Below are positions 19,397 through 28,541 of a stretch of DNA of 64,000 nt, piece by piece. The position numbers and the translations under genes were made by a program. Source of the DNA: Pseudomonadota bacterium (lineage in GTDB: Bacteria; Bdellovibrionota_C; UBA2361; SZUA-149; DAOLCO01); NCBI GenBank assembly GCA_027487795.1, contig JAIYCX010000039.1, forward strand, positions 291,811 through 355,810, given 5' to 3'. The stretch's first letter is position 1. Each line of letters starts with the position of its first letter. The notes beneath the pieces were generated by a model. The model was not told the DNA's origin. It saw nothing but the letters and a program-made list of their open reading frames with translations, and did not search any database.

Positions 19397-19425
19397 TTGA
19401 CACAAAAGACATTTTTCTACAGACT
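19397..19425 (+). promoter_or_regulatory. Candidate promoter for the 19465 gene
   Basis: A perfect -35 hexamer TTGACA at 19397-19402 precedes a weak -10 (CAGACT, 3/6) at 17-nt spacing. A small palindrome GGTTATAAACC follows at about 19438-19448, and GGTGGT precedes the ATG at 19465. Confidence 0.35.
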
Positions 19426-19464
19426 GGTGGGTGTAAGGTTATAAACCGCAATAGTGGGTGGTAA

Positions 19465-19836
19465 ATGAGCACAGAAGAATTTAAAAAAGTTGAAGTTCAG
19501 AAAGAGTTAAACACTGAGATGTTAGTGTCTAAATTAATGGAATCTTTTGATGATTTAGATAGCTGCATAGGAATGACTAAGGAAGTTTTATCTTCTAAGT
19601 CAGGTGTACCTCAAGATGTTTTTAGCAGAATAGAACAGTATTCGGATATTGTTATAAAACAAAGAGAATTAACTGAAGTTCTTAAAGATCATATTCAAAG
19701 AGAGAACTGGTCTGAAGTAAGTAGGCATGTGAAAATAATTAACGGCTTATCTACAATGATCAGAGATGATGCCCAGTCAATTTTATCTGGTGCAAGAACA
19801 ATGTCTGAAAAAGTTAAAAATGAGTTTTTAGCTTAA
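19465..19836 (+). CDS. Small helical protein of unknown function
   Basis: A 123-residue soluble protein. I do not recognise a family. The sequence looks almost entirely alpha-helical with heptad-like spacing (for example MLVSKLMESFDDLDSCIG, IEQYSDIVIKQRELTEVL). One Cys is at about residue 33. There is no signal peptide or membrane segment. The length and repeated-helix pattern are compatible with a FlgN-type or other helical-bundle chaperone, but no signature residues support that. It stands alone between trpS and the convergent purN-nadD gene, with its own candidate promoter. Confidence 0.6.
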   Translation: MSTEEFKKVEVQKELNTEMLVSKLMESFDDLDSCIGMTKEVLSSKSGVPQDVFSRIEQYSDIVIKQRELTEVLKDHIQRENWSEVSRHVKIINGLSTMIRDDAQSILSGARTMSEKVKNEFLA

Positions 19837-19847
19837 TTATAATAGGT

Positions 19848-20975
19848 CTATGCATATAGAGAATTATCTTTAATATAATTCTCTAATGCAGGATGAGATT
19901 TATTATTTCCTGATCTAACTTTAGTACTGCTGGTATTTGGTAGTAATGGTAAGGATATAAAACTAATACCTTCTTCGTTCCAAGACTTCCACTCAAGTGC
20001 CTTTTCTACTAAGTCTTCTCCAATTGCCCAGTATTTTTTTTCACTATATTTTCTGTTTGCAGAAATATTTTTTAAGAATTCAGTTGCATAAACATATGGT
20101 TCTTTTGAAACGATTAAACCTTTATTATTCAAGTCGTATGAAAAATCTAGCTTTTCGTATTTTAAAGCAAGCTCAATCATTTCTAGTCTTTTATTCAAAT
20201 CAGTTGCACCTCTTTCTTTCCAAGGATTTTGCGAAGTTGGAGCTATGATAATTGTTTTGCAAATTGTCATTAAATTTTTAATATCAGAAATATGACCTTC
20301 ATGAATGGGGTCAAAAGTCCCACCGAATATTGCTAATATTGGTTCGTGTGAAATTGTACTAAAGTCACTTAATTTAAAAATAACAGGGATTTTTAAATAT
20401 TCCTGAATGAAGATATTTATAGCTATAGGATAAAGCTCATTTTCAAGATTTTTTACTTTTTCACATAGACTTTCAGCGGTATCAGTAGTTAGTACTTCTA
20501 TCTTTGTTGAAGCTATAATTGGTCCTTCATCATAGTTTTCTGTTACGATGTGAACAGTTGAACCACTTTCCTTTTTTTTCTGCTCTATGACTGCTTTATG
20601 AACATTCATCCCATACATTCCTTGACCTCCAAATTCAGGAAGCAGAGAAGGGTGAATATTTAAAATTCTATTGTTAAATTTTTTAATTATCTCTTCAGGA
20701 ATTTTTCTCATAAATCCTGCTAAAATAATAAAATCTGGCGAAAGTTTATCCAGCAATTCAATAAGTTCTAATTTTCCTTCTGTTAGATCCTTACTAATAA
20801 CAAAATGTCCAAGTCCTTTGTTTTTTGCAATTTGAATACATCCAGCAGTCTCTGAAGTAGAAACTACACATTCTATTTGTATGTTTAGATAAGCTGTCTC
20901 TATTTTATCTATAATGTTAGACAGGGTAGACCCTTTTCCGGAACAAAAGACTAAGCAACTGGGGATTTTAGACAT
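19848..20975 (-). CDS. PurN-NadD type fusion: GAR formyltransferase plus nucleotidyltransferase
   Basis: One ORF carries two complete enzyme domains. Residues about 1-200 (from the ATG at 20975) match glycinamide ribonucleotide transformylase: CLVFCSGKGSTLSNII (phosphate loop), NIHPSLLP (catalytic Asn/His) and YDEGPI (catalytic Asp). Residues about 212-375 match a NadD/CoaD-type nucleotidyltransferase: GGTFDPIHEGH, then SSTKVRSGN near the end, which fits NadD's ISSTxIR. The reading frame can also be opened at 21035, adding 20 residues of poor PurN likeness. Each half belongs to a different pathway (purine synthesis and NAD synthesis). CoaD-like or other transferase activity for the second half cannot be excluded. 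Confidence 0.85.
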   Translation of the reverse strand: MSKIPSCLVFCSGKGSTLSNIIDKIETAYLNIQIECVVSTSETAGCIQIAKNKGLGHFVISKDLTEGKLELIELLDKLSPDFIILAGFMRKIPEEIIKKFNNRILNIHPSLLPEFGGQGMYGMNVHKAVIEQKKKESGSTVHIVTENYDEGPIIASTKIEVLTTDTAESLCEKVKNLENELYPIAINIFIQEYLKIPVIFKLSDFSTISHEPILAIFGGTFDPIHEGHISDIKNLMTICKTIIIAPTSQNPWKERGATDLNKRLEMIELALKYEKLDFSYDLNNKGLIVSKEPYVYATEFLKNISANRKYSEKKYWAIGEDLVEKALEWKSWNEEGISFISLPLLPNTSSTKVRSGNNKSHPALENYIKDNSLYA

Positions 20976-21050
20976 TTTTATAAAATTATAGGAGTTTATG
21001 CGTGCTTTTTTATATTTTATTATAAATTCATGCAAAAATAGCGCAGTAAG

Positions 21051-21067
21051 AAGACTAAATTAGTCTT
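21051..21067. repeat. Near-perfect palindrome upstream of purN-nadD and rpsO
   Basis: Arms AAGACTAA (21051-21058) and TTAGTCTT (21060-21067) surround one central base. It lies in the divergent region between the purN-nadD fusion and rpsO, where it could be an operator. No regulator is identified for it. Confidence 0.5.
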
Positions 21068-21106
21068 AAATTAAAGATAAATTCAATTATATCTTTAACG
21101 ATAATG

Positions 21107-21135
21107 TTGATTTGATCTCCTAACTTATGTATACG
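21107..21135 (+). promoter_or_regulatory. Candidate sigma-70 promoter of rpsO
   Basis: TTGATT at 21107-21112 and TATACG at 21130-21135 are 17 nt apart (4/6 matches each). A CGCTATT/AATAGCG hairpin with a 4-nt loop lies at 21134-21151, at or just before the expected start of transcription. Confidence 0.3.
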
Positions 21136-21225
21136 CTATTAAGAAATAGCGATATATTACAGTGATTAACTGTTAAATAGCTCTATTATATAAATAGATA
21201 AAATAAAAAACCAGGTATTTTTAAA

Positions 21226-21495
21226 GTGGCATTTGAAGCTCAAGAAAAATTAGATTTAGTTAATAAATTTGCAGCAAAAACAGGCGATACTGGCTCTACT
21301 AGAGTTCAGGTAGCTTTAATATCAGCAAGATTGACCTATCTATTAGATCATTTTAAGTCTCATCCTAAGGATCATCATTCTAGAAGAGGTCTATTAAAGA
21401 TGGTAGGTAAAAGAAAAAGACTATTAGAATATCTTAAGAAGAGTAATCTTCAAGAATATCGTTCTTTAATTCAAGAATTAGGCCTAAGAAAATAA
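21226..21495 (+). CDS. rpsO: 30S ribosomal protein S15
   Basis: An 89-residue protein of the small ribosomal subunit that binds 16S rRNA early in assembly. The GTG start at 21226 gives the standard N-terminus. The conserved S15 stretch runs from TGDTGSTRVQVALISAR through SHPKDHHSRRGLLKMVGKRKRLL, including the His/Arg residues that contact rRNA. The order rpsO-pnp is widely conserved in bacteria. Confidence 0.98.
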   Translation: MAFEAQEKLDLVNKFAAKTGDTGSTRVQVALISARLTYLLDHFKSHPKDHHSRRGLLKMVGKRKRLLEYLKKSNLQEYRSLIQELGLRK

Positions 21496-21528
21496 ACCTA
21501 GGCTTTCGTCTAAGAGCATTTCTATGCT

Positions 21529-21565
21529 AACCTGCTAAATGTTTTATTAATGTTTAGTGGGTTTT
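21529..21565 (+). terminator. Intrinsic terminator or attenuator after rpsO
   Basis: Arms 21529-21539 and 21553-21563 form an 11-bp stem with two G-T wobbles, and the strand ends in a TTTT run. It separates rpsO from the pnp leader, so some read-through or a separate pnp promoter is expected. Confidence 0.65.
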
Positions 21566-21595
21566 AAATAATTTATAAGGCGAAATAAGAAGCCG

Positions 21596-21655
21596 TACTG
21601 TTGCTAAAAAGATGATACCCTAACGGAGTTAGGCATCAAAGTTTTAGGAACAGTA
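21596..21655 (+). promoter_or_regulatory. Long structured hairpin in the pnp leader
   Basis: A 60-nt interrupted stem is built from four helices: 21596-21602 with 21649-21655 (7 bp), 21604-21609 with 21642-21647 (6 bp), 21611-21614 with 21634-21637 (4 bp), and 21619-21624 with 21628-21633 (6 bp, GGA loop). All are Watson-Crick. A second hairpin lies at 21684-21705 (9 bp with one bulge). In E. coli the pnp mRNA leader carries a stem-loop cut by RNase III that mediates PNPase autoregulation. I infer a similar role here. The rest of 21496-21848 holds the terminator above and no other visible gene. Confidence 0.65.
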
Positions 21656-21848
21656 TAAAATAGGCAATTCTTCACAGCTAATTACATGTCCAAAACTTGG
21701 CATGTTTAAATTTTTAAATTTCACCAAACTTTTTATTTATTATTAAGAAAAAGCGATTCTATCTATAGTCTTGTTTTTTGACTTGCTTGTTTGAGCATTT
21801 CAATCAGTCGAAGACTCAAGGGAAGAGCTATATTGCACATTAGGAAAA

Positions 21849-23987
21849 ATGAGTTACCAAGAAAAATTAGATCCAAGTACAAGAGTTGTTATTAGTGAAG
21901 ACTTCCACGGTAGAATGTTTTCTATCGAAACTGGTTGGTGGGCAAAACAAGCTGAAGGAGCTGTTATTGTTAGACATGGTGATACTATGGTTATGGCCAC
22001 AGTATGTATAGCAAATGCAAAACCAAATCAGGATTTCTTTCCTTTAGTAGTAGATTATCAAGAGAAAGCTTATGCCGCAGGAAAGATTCCTGGTGGATAT
22101 TTGAAAAGAGAAGGCAGACCAGGTGAACATGAAATTTTGGTTTGTAGATTAACTGATCGACCAATCAGACCTTTATTTCCTGATGGCTATGTAAACGAAG
22201 TTCAGATTATAGTTAATGTTTTATCTGTAGATGGTGAAAATGATCCAGATGTACTTTCAATTACTGCTGCTAGTGCGGCATTGAATCTTACTTCTGCTCC
22301 GTTTCAAGGACCAATCGCAGCAGTAAGAGTTGGTAGAGTAAACGGAAAATTAATAGCAAATCCAACTATAGCTCAAATTGATGAATCTGACATCAATCTA
22401 ATAGTAGCTGCCAAAAGAGATGCTCTTGTTATGGTTGAAGGTGGTGCTGATATGGTACCAGAAGCAGAAATTCTTGATGCATTATTTTTTGCTCATGATG
22501 AAATAAAAAAATTGATTGATCTTCAAGATGCTTTAAGAGCAAAAGCTGGTAAACCAAAGATTGAGTTTGTTCCTCCTGTTGAAGATAAAGAATTAAGATC
22601 TAAGGTAGAGAGCATAGTAGGGGATAGAATAGCAAAAGCACTTTGTATCAAAGCAAAGTCTGAGAGAAAGGATGCTTTTTCAGAGATTCAAACAGATGTT
22701 TTATCTCAATTAGCAGAGGAATATCCAGAAGGTGCTGGTGATATAAAAGAAATGATTGATGACATTTCTAGAACCGTAGCTAGAAAGAAAATAGTCCATG
22801 AAAAAGTAAGAATTGACGGAAGAGGTCCAACAGATATTCGCCCAATTCATAGTGAAATAAAAGTTCTTCCTAGAGCTCATGGTAGCGCTGTTTTTACTAG
22901 AGGTGAAACTCAAGTAATGTCAGTTGCTACGCTTGGAACATCTATGGATGCACAAAGAATAGACACTTTGATGAATAAGCCAGATAAGACTTTCATGCTT
23001 CATTATAACTTTGCGCCATTTAGTGTTGGCGAAGTTAGAATGGTGAGAGGAGTAGGGAGAAGAGAAGTTGGGCATGGTGCTTTAGCAGAAAGAGCTGTTT
23101 CAAAAGTTCTACCAAGTGCAGAAGATTTCCCTTATACAATAAGAATAGTTGCTGAAACTTTCGAAAGTAATGGTTCTAGTTCTATGGCGACAGTTTGTAG
23201 TTCTAGCATGGCATTAATGAGTGCAGGGGTTCCTTTAAAGGCTGCAGTTGGTGGTGTGGCGATGGGATTAATAAACGAAGATAATAAATTTGAAGTTATT
23301 ACAGATATCCTTGGTGATGAAGATCATTTTGGAGATATGGATTTCAAAGTATGTGGAACTGCTGATGGAATTTGTGCATTACAAATGGACATTAAGTGTG
23401 ATGGTTTAACAAGAGAAGTAATGGAAAAAGCTCTTAACCAAGCACGCGATGGTAGAAGACATATACTAGGTGAAATGGCTAAGGTTGTTTCAGTTGTTAG
23501 TACTGAAATGAGCACTTATGCTCCTCGAATTACAATGATTAAAATCAAGCCAGATAAGATAAGAGAAATTATTGGACCTGGCGGGAAAGTAATACAAGGT
23601 ATTACTGCTGCTACTGGTGTTAAGATTGATATCGATGATGATGGTACTATTAGAGTTGCAAGTTCTGATGAAGCATCAACAAAGAGAGCTCTTGCAATGA
23701 TAAATAGCATTGTTGAAGAAGCTGAAGTAGGTAAGGTATATGACGGAGTCGTGAAGAGAATAGCAGATTTCGGTGCATTTGTTGAAATACTTCCTGGCAC
23801 TGATGGTCTAGTTCATGTCAGTCAACTTGATACTCAAAGAGTTAACGATGTTAGAGATGTTGTCTCTGAAGGTGATCAGTTAAGAGTAAAGGTTATTGAA
23901 ATTGACAGACAAGGTAGAATTAGACTGAGCAGAAAAGAAGTTATGGAAGATGAAGCTGATGCTAATGGGGCCGCAAGCAATGCTTAG
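21849..23987 (+). CDS. pnp: Polyribonucleotide nucleotidyltransferase (PNPase)
   Basis: A phosphate-dependent 3'-to-5' exoribonuclease of the RNA degradosome. The 712-residue protein has two RNase PH domains with a helical domain between them. The second carries the catalytic region IDGRGPTDIRPI and GSAVFTRGETQV, followed by DILGDEDHFGDMDFKVCGT. A KH domain (KIREIIGPGGKVIQGI) and an S1 domain (VYDGVVKRIADFGAFVEIL) close it. Length and order are normal. The dut start codon lies 8 nt before the pnp stop. Confidence 0.98.
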   Translation: MSYQEKLDPSTRVVISEDFHGRMFSIETGWWAKQAEGAVIVRHGDTMVMATVCIANAKPNQDFFPLVVDYQEKAYAAGKIPGGYLKREGRPGEHEILVCRLTDRPIRPLFPDGYVNEVQIIVNVLSVDGENDPDVLSITAASAALNLTSAPFQGPIAAVRVGRVNGKLIANPTIAQIDESDINLIVAAKRDALVMVEGGADMVPEAEILDALFFAHDEIKKLIDLQDALRAKAGKPKIEFVPPVEDKELRSKVESIVGDRIAKALCIKAKSERKDAFSEIQTDVLSQLAEEYPEGAGDIKEMIDDISRTVARKKIVHEKVRIDGRGPTDIRPIHSEIKVLPRAHGSAVFTRGETQVMSVATLGTSMDAQRIDTLMNKPDKTFMLHYNFAPFSVGEVRMVRGVGRREVGHGALAERAVSKVLPSAEDFPYTIRIVAETFESNGSSSMATVCSSSMALMSAGVPLKAAVGGVAMGLINEDNKFEVITDILGDEDHFGDMDFKVCGTADGICALQMDIKCDGLTREVMEKALNQARDGRRHILGEMAKVVSVVSTEMSTYAPRITMIKIKPDKIREIIGPGGKVIQGITAATGVKIDIDDDGTIRVASSDEASTKRALAMINSIVEEAEVGKVYDGVVKRIADFGAFVEILPGTDGLVHVSQLDTQRVNDVRDVVSEGDQLRVKVIEIDRQGRIRLSRKEVMEDEADANGAASNA

Positions 23988-24417
23988 TTTTTATCGATCT
24001 GATGAAGCAAAAACTAAGGGAGTTACTCTTAAAGCGCCTAAGGAGGGAGATGCTGGTTTTGATCTCCCATCCCTTGATGAAGTAACAATAGCTCCTAATG
24101 AACAAGTTCTATTAAGAACAGGTATTCATGTTGCGATCCCAATAGGTTGGGTAGGAATCGTAAGAGATAGATCTAGCGTTGGAATCAAAGGTGGTCTAAC
24201 GACTGCTGGTGTTATTGATGCTGGTTACAGAGGAGAGGTAAAAGTAATTTTTCGAAATCTTTCTAATGAAGCTATTCATTTTAATATCGGTGATAAAGTA
24301 GCACAGCTACTTGTCATTGAACATCTTACTGGAGATGGTTTAAAAGAAGAGATGAATTTAGAAAATCTGGGTCATACCGAAAGAAATCAAATGGGATTTG
24401 GATCTACGGGAAGATAG
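23980..24417 (+). CDS. dut: Deoxyuridine 5'-triphosphate nucleotidohydrolase (dUTPase)
   Basis: It hydrolyses dUTP to dUMP and pyrophosphate, keeping uracil out of DNA. The trimeric dUTPase motifs appear in order: DAGFDLPS, DRSSVGIKGG, GVIDAGYRGEV, then the C-terminal GFGSTGR. I start it at ATG 23980 (MLSFYRSDEA, 145 residues), which overlaps the pnp stop by 8 nt and suits translational coupling. Upstream ATGs lie inside pnp and would add 10 residues with no family likeness. Confidence 0.93.
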   Translation: MLSFYRSDEAKTKGVTLKAPKEGDAGFDLPSLDEVTIAPNEQVLLRTGIHVAIPIGWVGIVRDRSSVGIKGGLTTAGVIDAGYRGEVKVIFRNLSNEAIHFNIGDKVAQLLVIEHLTGDGLKEEMNLENLGHTERNQMGFGSTGR

Positions 24418-24467
24418 AAAAATTTACACAACAAAAAAATAGTGGGATAAAACCTTCTTCAAGTCAG

Positions 24468-24505
24468 AGCCAAGAAAGTATTTACTTTCTTGGCTTTATT
24501 TTTTT
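24468..24505 (+). terminator. Strong intrinsic terminator after dut
   Basis: Arms AGCCAAGAAAGTA (24468-24480) and its complement (24483-24495) make a 13-bp stem followed by TATTTTTTT. It should end the rpsO-pnp-dut transcription region. Confidence 0.85.
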
Positions 24506-24521
24506 AGATCATTCAGCAGTA

Positions 24522-24908
24522 TTAGAAATGAACTCTTACATTTCTAATATAATCAATATCTGCATGTTCTCGGTTTGCTCTATGTGCAAATGAATGTATT
24601 TTTTCACAAAAGCTAATTTTCAGATCTATTTTTCTTAAAGTATTTGATTCTAGAATGATCATTTCCAGACAATTTAAAGTACTATTATAAATCTCCCCAT
24701 GAAAAACTCCTAATAGATGATGGCTTTTATCTACCATCACTAAGTGGAGAAAATTGGGAAAATAAATAGTTTCTTTTAAATTAGTTGATACTTTTAGATA
24801 CCCATGCGGATCCCAGAAACTTTTACAGTAACCGGACTCACCAATCTTTTGAACAACAAATGACCATTCTTCTTCAATAATCTTTCTGACCTTCACCACA
24901 ACCTCCAT
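24522..24908 (-). CDS. Hypothetical protein, PilZ-sized, unrecognised
   Basis: A 128-residue protein starting at ATG 24908. I do not recognise a family. The sequence mixes basic and hydrophobic residues, with two cysteines and several histidines (SHHLLGVFHGE, HSFAHRANREH). No signal peptide or membrane helix is seen. The pattern of short strands is compatible with a small beta-barrel fold such as PilZ, but the RxxxR and DxSxxG motifs are absent, so that is not claimed. A perfect 16-bp palindrome lies about 110 nt upstream. Confidence 0.5.
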   Translation of the reverse strand: MEVVVKVRKIIEEEWSFVVQKIGESGYCKSFWDPHGYLKVSTNLKETIYFPNFLHLVMVDKSHHLLGVFHGEIYNSTLNCLEMIILESNTLRKIDLKISFCEKIHSFAHRANREHADIDYIRNVRVHF

Positions 24909-25017
24909 GTGAAAACAAGAAAAAAACTACCCACGAAATAATTACAATATACTAGAACTAGAATAATTAATTCGTGCGTATTCAATGTCCTTCTACCCAA
25001 ATTGAATTAATATTATA

Positions 25018-25033
25018 TGTCTAAATTTAGACA
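25018..25033. repeat. Perfect 16-bp palindrome
   Basis: TGTCTAAATTTAGACA is its own reverse complement. It lies between the phosphoesterase stop (25073) and the hypothetical gene start (24908), both on the minus strand, so it sits upstream of the latter. It may be an operator. It is too short and T-poor to be a terminator. Confidence 0.55.
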
Positions 25034-25072
25034 ATTTAAAGGGGAAAAGTTTTATAATGTAATAACAGGGAG

Positions 25073-25966
25073 TTACGTACCTTTTTTTAGTGTTATTTCT
25101 ACTATCTCAGGCGGACAGAACAATCGAAATGGCAGTCCGCTATTTCCAAGTCCGGAGGAAACATAAACAGGAGTTTCTCTATATCTGGAGAAACCTTTAA
25201 AGAAATTTCTTTGTTTGGTTTCTGTTTTTATTGGTATCGATCCTGGTAGGCAAACTTGTCCACCGTGAGTATGACCAAATAGAGCAATGTCTGTTCCTCG
25301 AACATATTCTGAGTCAGGTAATAGTAAGCTATCTGGATTGTGTCCTAGGAAAATTCTAAACTCATTTGTTTTTTTGTTTGTCATAAATGAATGATAGTTT
25401 TCAGTCGTACCAAACGTATCAATGAAATTTGGTTTCCCTTCTCTGTAATCATCTATTCCATAAAGTATTAGTTCTGAATTACCAATATTTATTTTTGTAT
25501 TAGAATTAATTAGCCAGTTAATTGAATTAAGATATCTTTTAACTGTTCTGATACCTTCGTAATAGTCATGGTTTCCTACAACCCCATAAACTCCAAGTGT
25601 TGATTTTAAATTAGATAATTGAATGCTAAGTTCTTTAGCTGCAAATCTTGTAGTTCTTCTATATTGATAATAATTACTAAGTGCATTCCCTGAAATCTTG
25701 TAAAGTTTTTCTCGGAAGTGCTTCTTACCCATATGCACATAATCCCCACCAAGTAGTATAAGATCAGGAGATCTACTATTTGTAATTTCAACAACCTCTT
25801 TAGCTAAATGGTTATGGGTATAAACACCATGATGTAGATCGGCTAAATATATAATTTTTAGTGATTCGAGTTCTTGTGGAAGGCTCGCGCTAATGTGGGT
25901 TAGCTTGGTAACTTTAATTTTACCAAGCTCTTCGCTAATAACTATATAATTAGAAAAATTATTCAC
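25073..25966 (-). CDS. Metallophosphoesterase, YaeI/LpxG-like
   Basis: A calcineurin-type phosphoesterase, 297 residues. Metal-binding motifs are complete: DLHHG (D-x-H), GGDYVH, GNHDYYEG and GHTHGGQ. The last is typical of the group that includes YaeI and the lipid A enzyme LpxG (UDP-2,3-diacylglucosamine pyrophosphatase). Those relatives usually have an N-terminal membrane helix. None is obvious here, so the lipid A assignment is only a possibility. The gene starts 3 nt after the leuS stop and is probably in the same transcript. Confidence 0.8.
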   Translation of the reverse strand: MNNFSNYIVISEELGKIKVTKLTHISASLPQELESLKIIYLADLHHGVYTHNHLAKEVVEITNSRSPDLILLGGDYVHMGKKHFREKLYKISGNALSNYYQYRRTTRFAAKELSIQLSNLKSTLGVYGVVGNHDYYEGIRTVKRYLNSINWLINSNTKINIGNSELILYGIDDYREGKPNFIDTFGTTENYHSFMTNKKTNEFRIFLGHNPDSLLLPDSEYVRGTDIALFGHTHGGQVCLPGSIPIKTETKQRNFFKGFSRYRETPVYVSSGLGNSGLPFRLFCPPEIVEITLKKGT

Positions 25967-25969
25967 TTA

Positions 25970-28405
25970 CTAGCTAATAACAATATTTAATAAACGACCA
26001 GGAACATAAATTTCTTTTTTTATTGTTTTTCCTTCCAAGTAGCTCTTAATTTTAGGGCTATCTTTTGCTAACGCTAATATTTCTTCTTTCTCTATACTAG
26101 TATTAACATTTAAGGTTTCTCTTAGTTTACCATTAATTTGAACAGCAATAGTTACTAAGTCCTTTTTAACTAATTCTTCATCAAATTTTGGCCAATTTTC
26201 ATATGCTAGAGTGGTTTCCGCTCCTAATTTACTCCAAAGTTCTTCACAGATATGAGGAGCATAAGGACTTAGAACAAGAACAAATATTTTAATTACTCGA
26301 GTAGGTACTGCGTTACAATCTGATAACTCATTTAAAAATGACATCATTGCAGCTATACCAGTATTGAATTTCATCTCTTCAATATCTTCACCTACTTTTT
26401 TCAGAAGTCGGTGAGCACTTTTTTCAATTTCTAATTCACCATATGGGACACTAGAATCAGGAACAATTTTGCTACTTAATGAATCATCATCATTAACTAA
26501 CATAGTCCAAACTCTATTTAGAAATCTATATATTCCAGAGACAGATTTAGTGTTCCATGGTTTAACCTGTTCAAGTGGACCCATAAACATTTCATACATA
26601 CGAAGTGTATCTGCTCCGTAATCTTTGATCATATCATCTGGGTTTATTACATTACCTCTAGATTTAGACATCTTCTGATTATCTTCACCTAGGATCATTC
26701 CTTGATTTACAAGCTTTTTAAATGGTTCTTTGGTAGAGACTAGACCAAGATCATAAAGTACATGATGCCAAAATCTAGAGTATAAAAGATGAAGTACAGC
26801 ATGTTCTACTCCACCAACATATAAGTCTACTGGCATCCAGTAATTTTCTTTTTCTTTATTCCAAGCTTCGTTAATGTTAAGTGGATCAAGAAATCTTAAA
26901 TAGTACCAACAGCTTCCAGCCCACTGAGGCATGGTATTCGTTTCACGTAATGAAGTTACGGTTCCATCTGCTGATTTAATTTTTACCCAATCAACTGCTC
27001 TTGCTAATGGTGGTTCACCGTCTTCAGTAGGTTGATATTTTTCAACTTCTGGAAGTAGAATAGGCAAGTGCTCTGCTGATAGTAATTCTGGGCCTTTTTC
27101 AGTATGAATAATAGGAAATGGTTCTCCCCAATATCGTTGTCTACTAAAGAGCCAATCTCTTAATTTGTAGTTTACTTTCCTTGTTCCGATTTTTTCATCT
27201 ACTAGATAAGAAAGAATTTTTTCTTTAGCACTATTAACATCCATTCCATCCAGCATGTCAGAATTTATTAAATTCCCACTTCCAGTATGAGCAGAAGAAT
27301 TAATATCCCCTCCTGACACTACTTCTTTTATAGGTAGATTATATTTTTTTGCGAATTCCCAATCTCTTTGATCGTGTGCTGGTACGGCCATGATTGCTCC
27401 TGTACCGTATGTTATGAGAACATAATCAGCTATATAAATTGGTATCGGTGAATTTGTTACCGGGTTGATTGCATATGCTCCAGTAAAAACCCCTGTTTTC
27501 TTTACTGCCTCTTCTTGACGTTGACGATCAGTCTTATTTTTAGCATCAGAAACATAAGAGTTAACTTCTGAGCTTTGTGATGGTGCAGTAATTTTTGCTA
27601 TTAGTTCATGCTCAGGTGCAAGAACAGCATAAGTTGCACCGTACAATGTATCTGGTCGTGTAGTGAAAATATCAAAAGACAATGAATCTTTTTCATGAAT
27701 TTTAAAATTTACGATCGCACCTTCGCTTTTCCCAATCCAGTTTCGCTGCATTTCAAGAACATGCTCAGGCCAATCTAACTCCTCTAGACTAGCTAATAAA
27801 CTCTCAGCATAATCTGTAATCCTAAGCATCCATTGTCGCATAGGTCTTCTGACAACTTCATGGCCTCCACGCTCACTTTTTCCATCTATAATTTCTTCAT
27901 TAGAAAGAACTGTTCCCAGGGCAGGGCACCAGTTGACTGGGACCTCTGCTAAGTAAGCGAGACCTTTTTCATATAGTTTTGTAAAAATCCACTGTGTCCA
28001 TTTATAATATGTAGCATCACAAGTAGAGATCTCTCTATCCCAATCGTATGAAAATCCAAGAGATTTAATCTGCCTTTTAAATGTTTTAATATTAGCAGCA
28101 GTTGTTATTGATGGATGAGTCCCAGTTTGAAGTGCATACTGTTCTGCAGGTAAACCAAAAGCATCCCAGCCCATAGGGTGAAGTACATTAAACCCTTTCA
28201 TTCTTTTGTATCTAGCTACTATGTCTGTTGCTGTATATCCCTCTGGATGTCCTACATGCAAACCAGCACCTGATGGGTAGGGAAACATGTCAAGGATGTA
28301 GTATTTAGGTTTAGACTTATCAATATCAACCTTGAAGGTTTTATTAGTTTCCCAATAGCCTTGCCATTTTTTCTCGATTTCTTGGGGTTTGTATCCATTC
28401 TCCAT
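25970..28405 (-). CDS. leuS: Leucyl-tRNA synthetase
   Basis: A class I aminoacyl-tRNA synthetase, 811 residues. The HIGH-type motif is HVGHPEGYT, the KMSKS motif is intact ([12 protein letters not shown]), and the CP1 editing domain ([37 protein letters not shown]) is present. The C-terminal anticodon-binding region is normal in length. It is divergent from lptE across a 136-nt spacer that must hold both promoters. Confidence 0.98.
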   Translation of the reverse strand: MENGYKPQEIEKKWQGYWETNKTFKVDIDKSKPKYYILDMFPYPSGAGLHVGHPEGYTATDIVARYKRMKGFNVLHPMGWDAFGLPAEQYALQTGTHPSITTAANIKTFKRQIKSLGFSYDWDREISTCDATYYKWTQWIFTKLYEKGLAYLAEVPVNWCPALGTVLSNEEIIDGKSERGGHEVVRRPMRQWMLRITDYAESLLASLEELDWPEHVLEMQRNWIGKSEGAIVNFKIHEKDSLSFDIFTTRPDTLYGATYAVLAPEHELIAKITAPSQSSEVNSYVSDAKNKTDRQRQEEAVKKTGVFTGAYAINPVTNSPIPIYIADYVLITYGTGAIMAVPAHDQRDWEFAKKYNLPIKEVVSGGDINSSAHTGSGNLINSDMLDGMDVNSAKEKILSYLVDEKIGTRKVNYKLRDWLFSRQRYWGEPFPIIHTEKGPELLSAEHLPILLPEVEKYQPTEDGEPPLARAVDWVKIKSADGTVTSLRETNTMPQWAGSCWYYLRFLDPLNINEAWNKEKENYWMPVDLYVGGVEHAVLHLLYSRFWHHVLYDLGLVSTKEPFKKLVNQGMILGEDNQKMSKSRGNVINPDDMIKDYGADTLRMYEMFMGPLEQVKPWNTKSVSGIYRFLNRVWTMLVNDDDSLSSKIVPDSSVPYGELEIEKSAHRLLKKVGEDIEEMKFNTGIAAMMSFLNELSDCNAVPTRVIKIFVLVLSPYAPHICEELWSKLGAETTLAYENWPKFDEELVKKDLVTIAVQINGKLRETLNVNTSIEKEEILALAKDSPKIKSYLEGKTIKKEIYVPGRLLNIVIS

Positions 28406-28541
28406 GATCTAATCCAAAGTCTAAAATATTTATCTTAATTTACATATATTTTCTTCTATCAGACTTAATAGATTGGGTCAGCATATTGCGTTCATCTTCT
28501 GGCTCTTATAAGTAGTCTAACAGATAAAATAGTGAAAAATA

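Noticed and set aside
25018..25033. LexA (SOS) box
   Set aside because: The dyad lacks the CTGT-N8-ACAG form, and it is not beside a DNA-repair gene. uvrB has no such site nearby.
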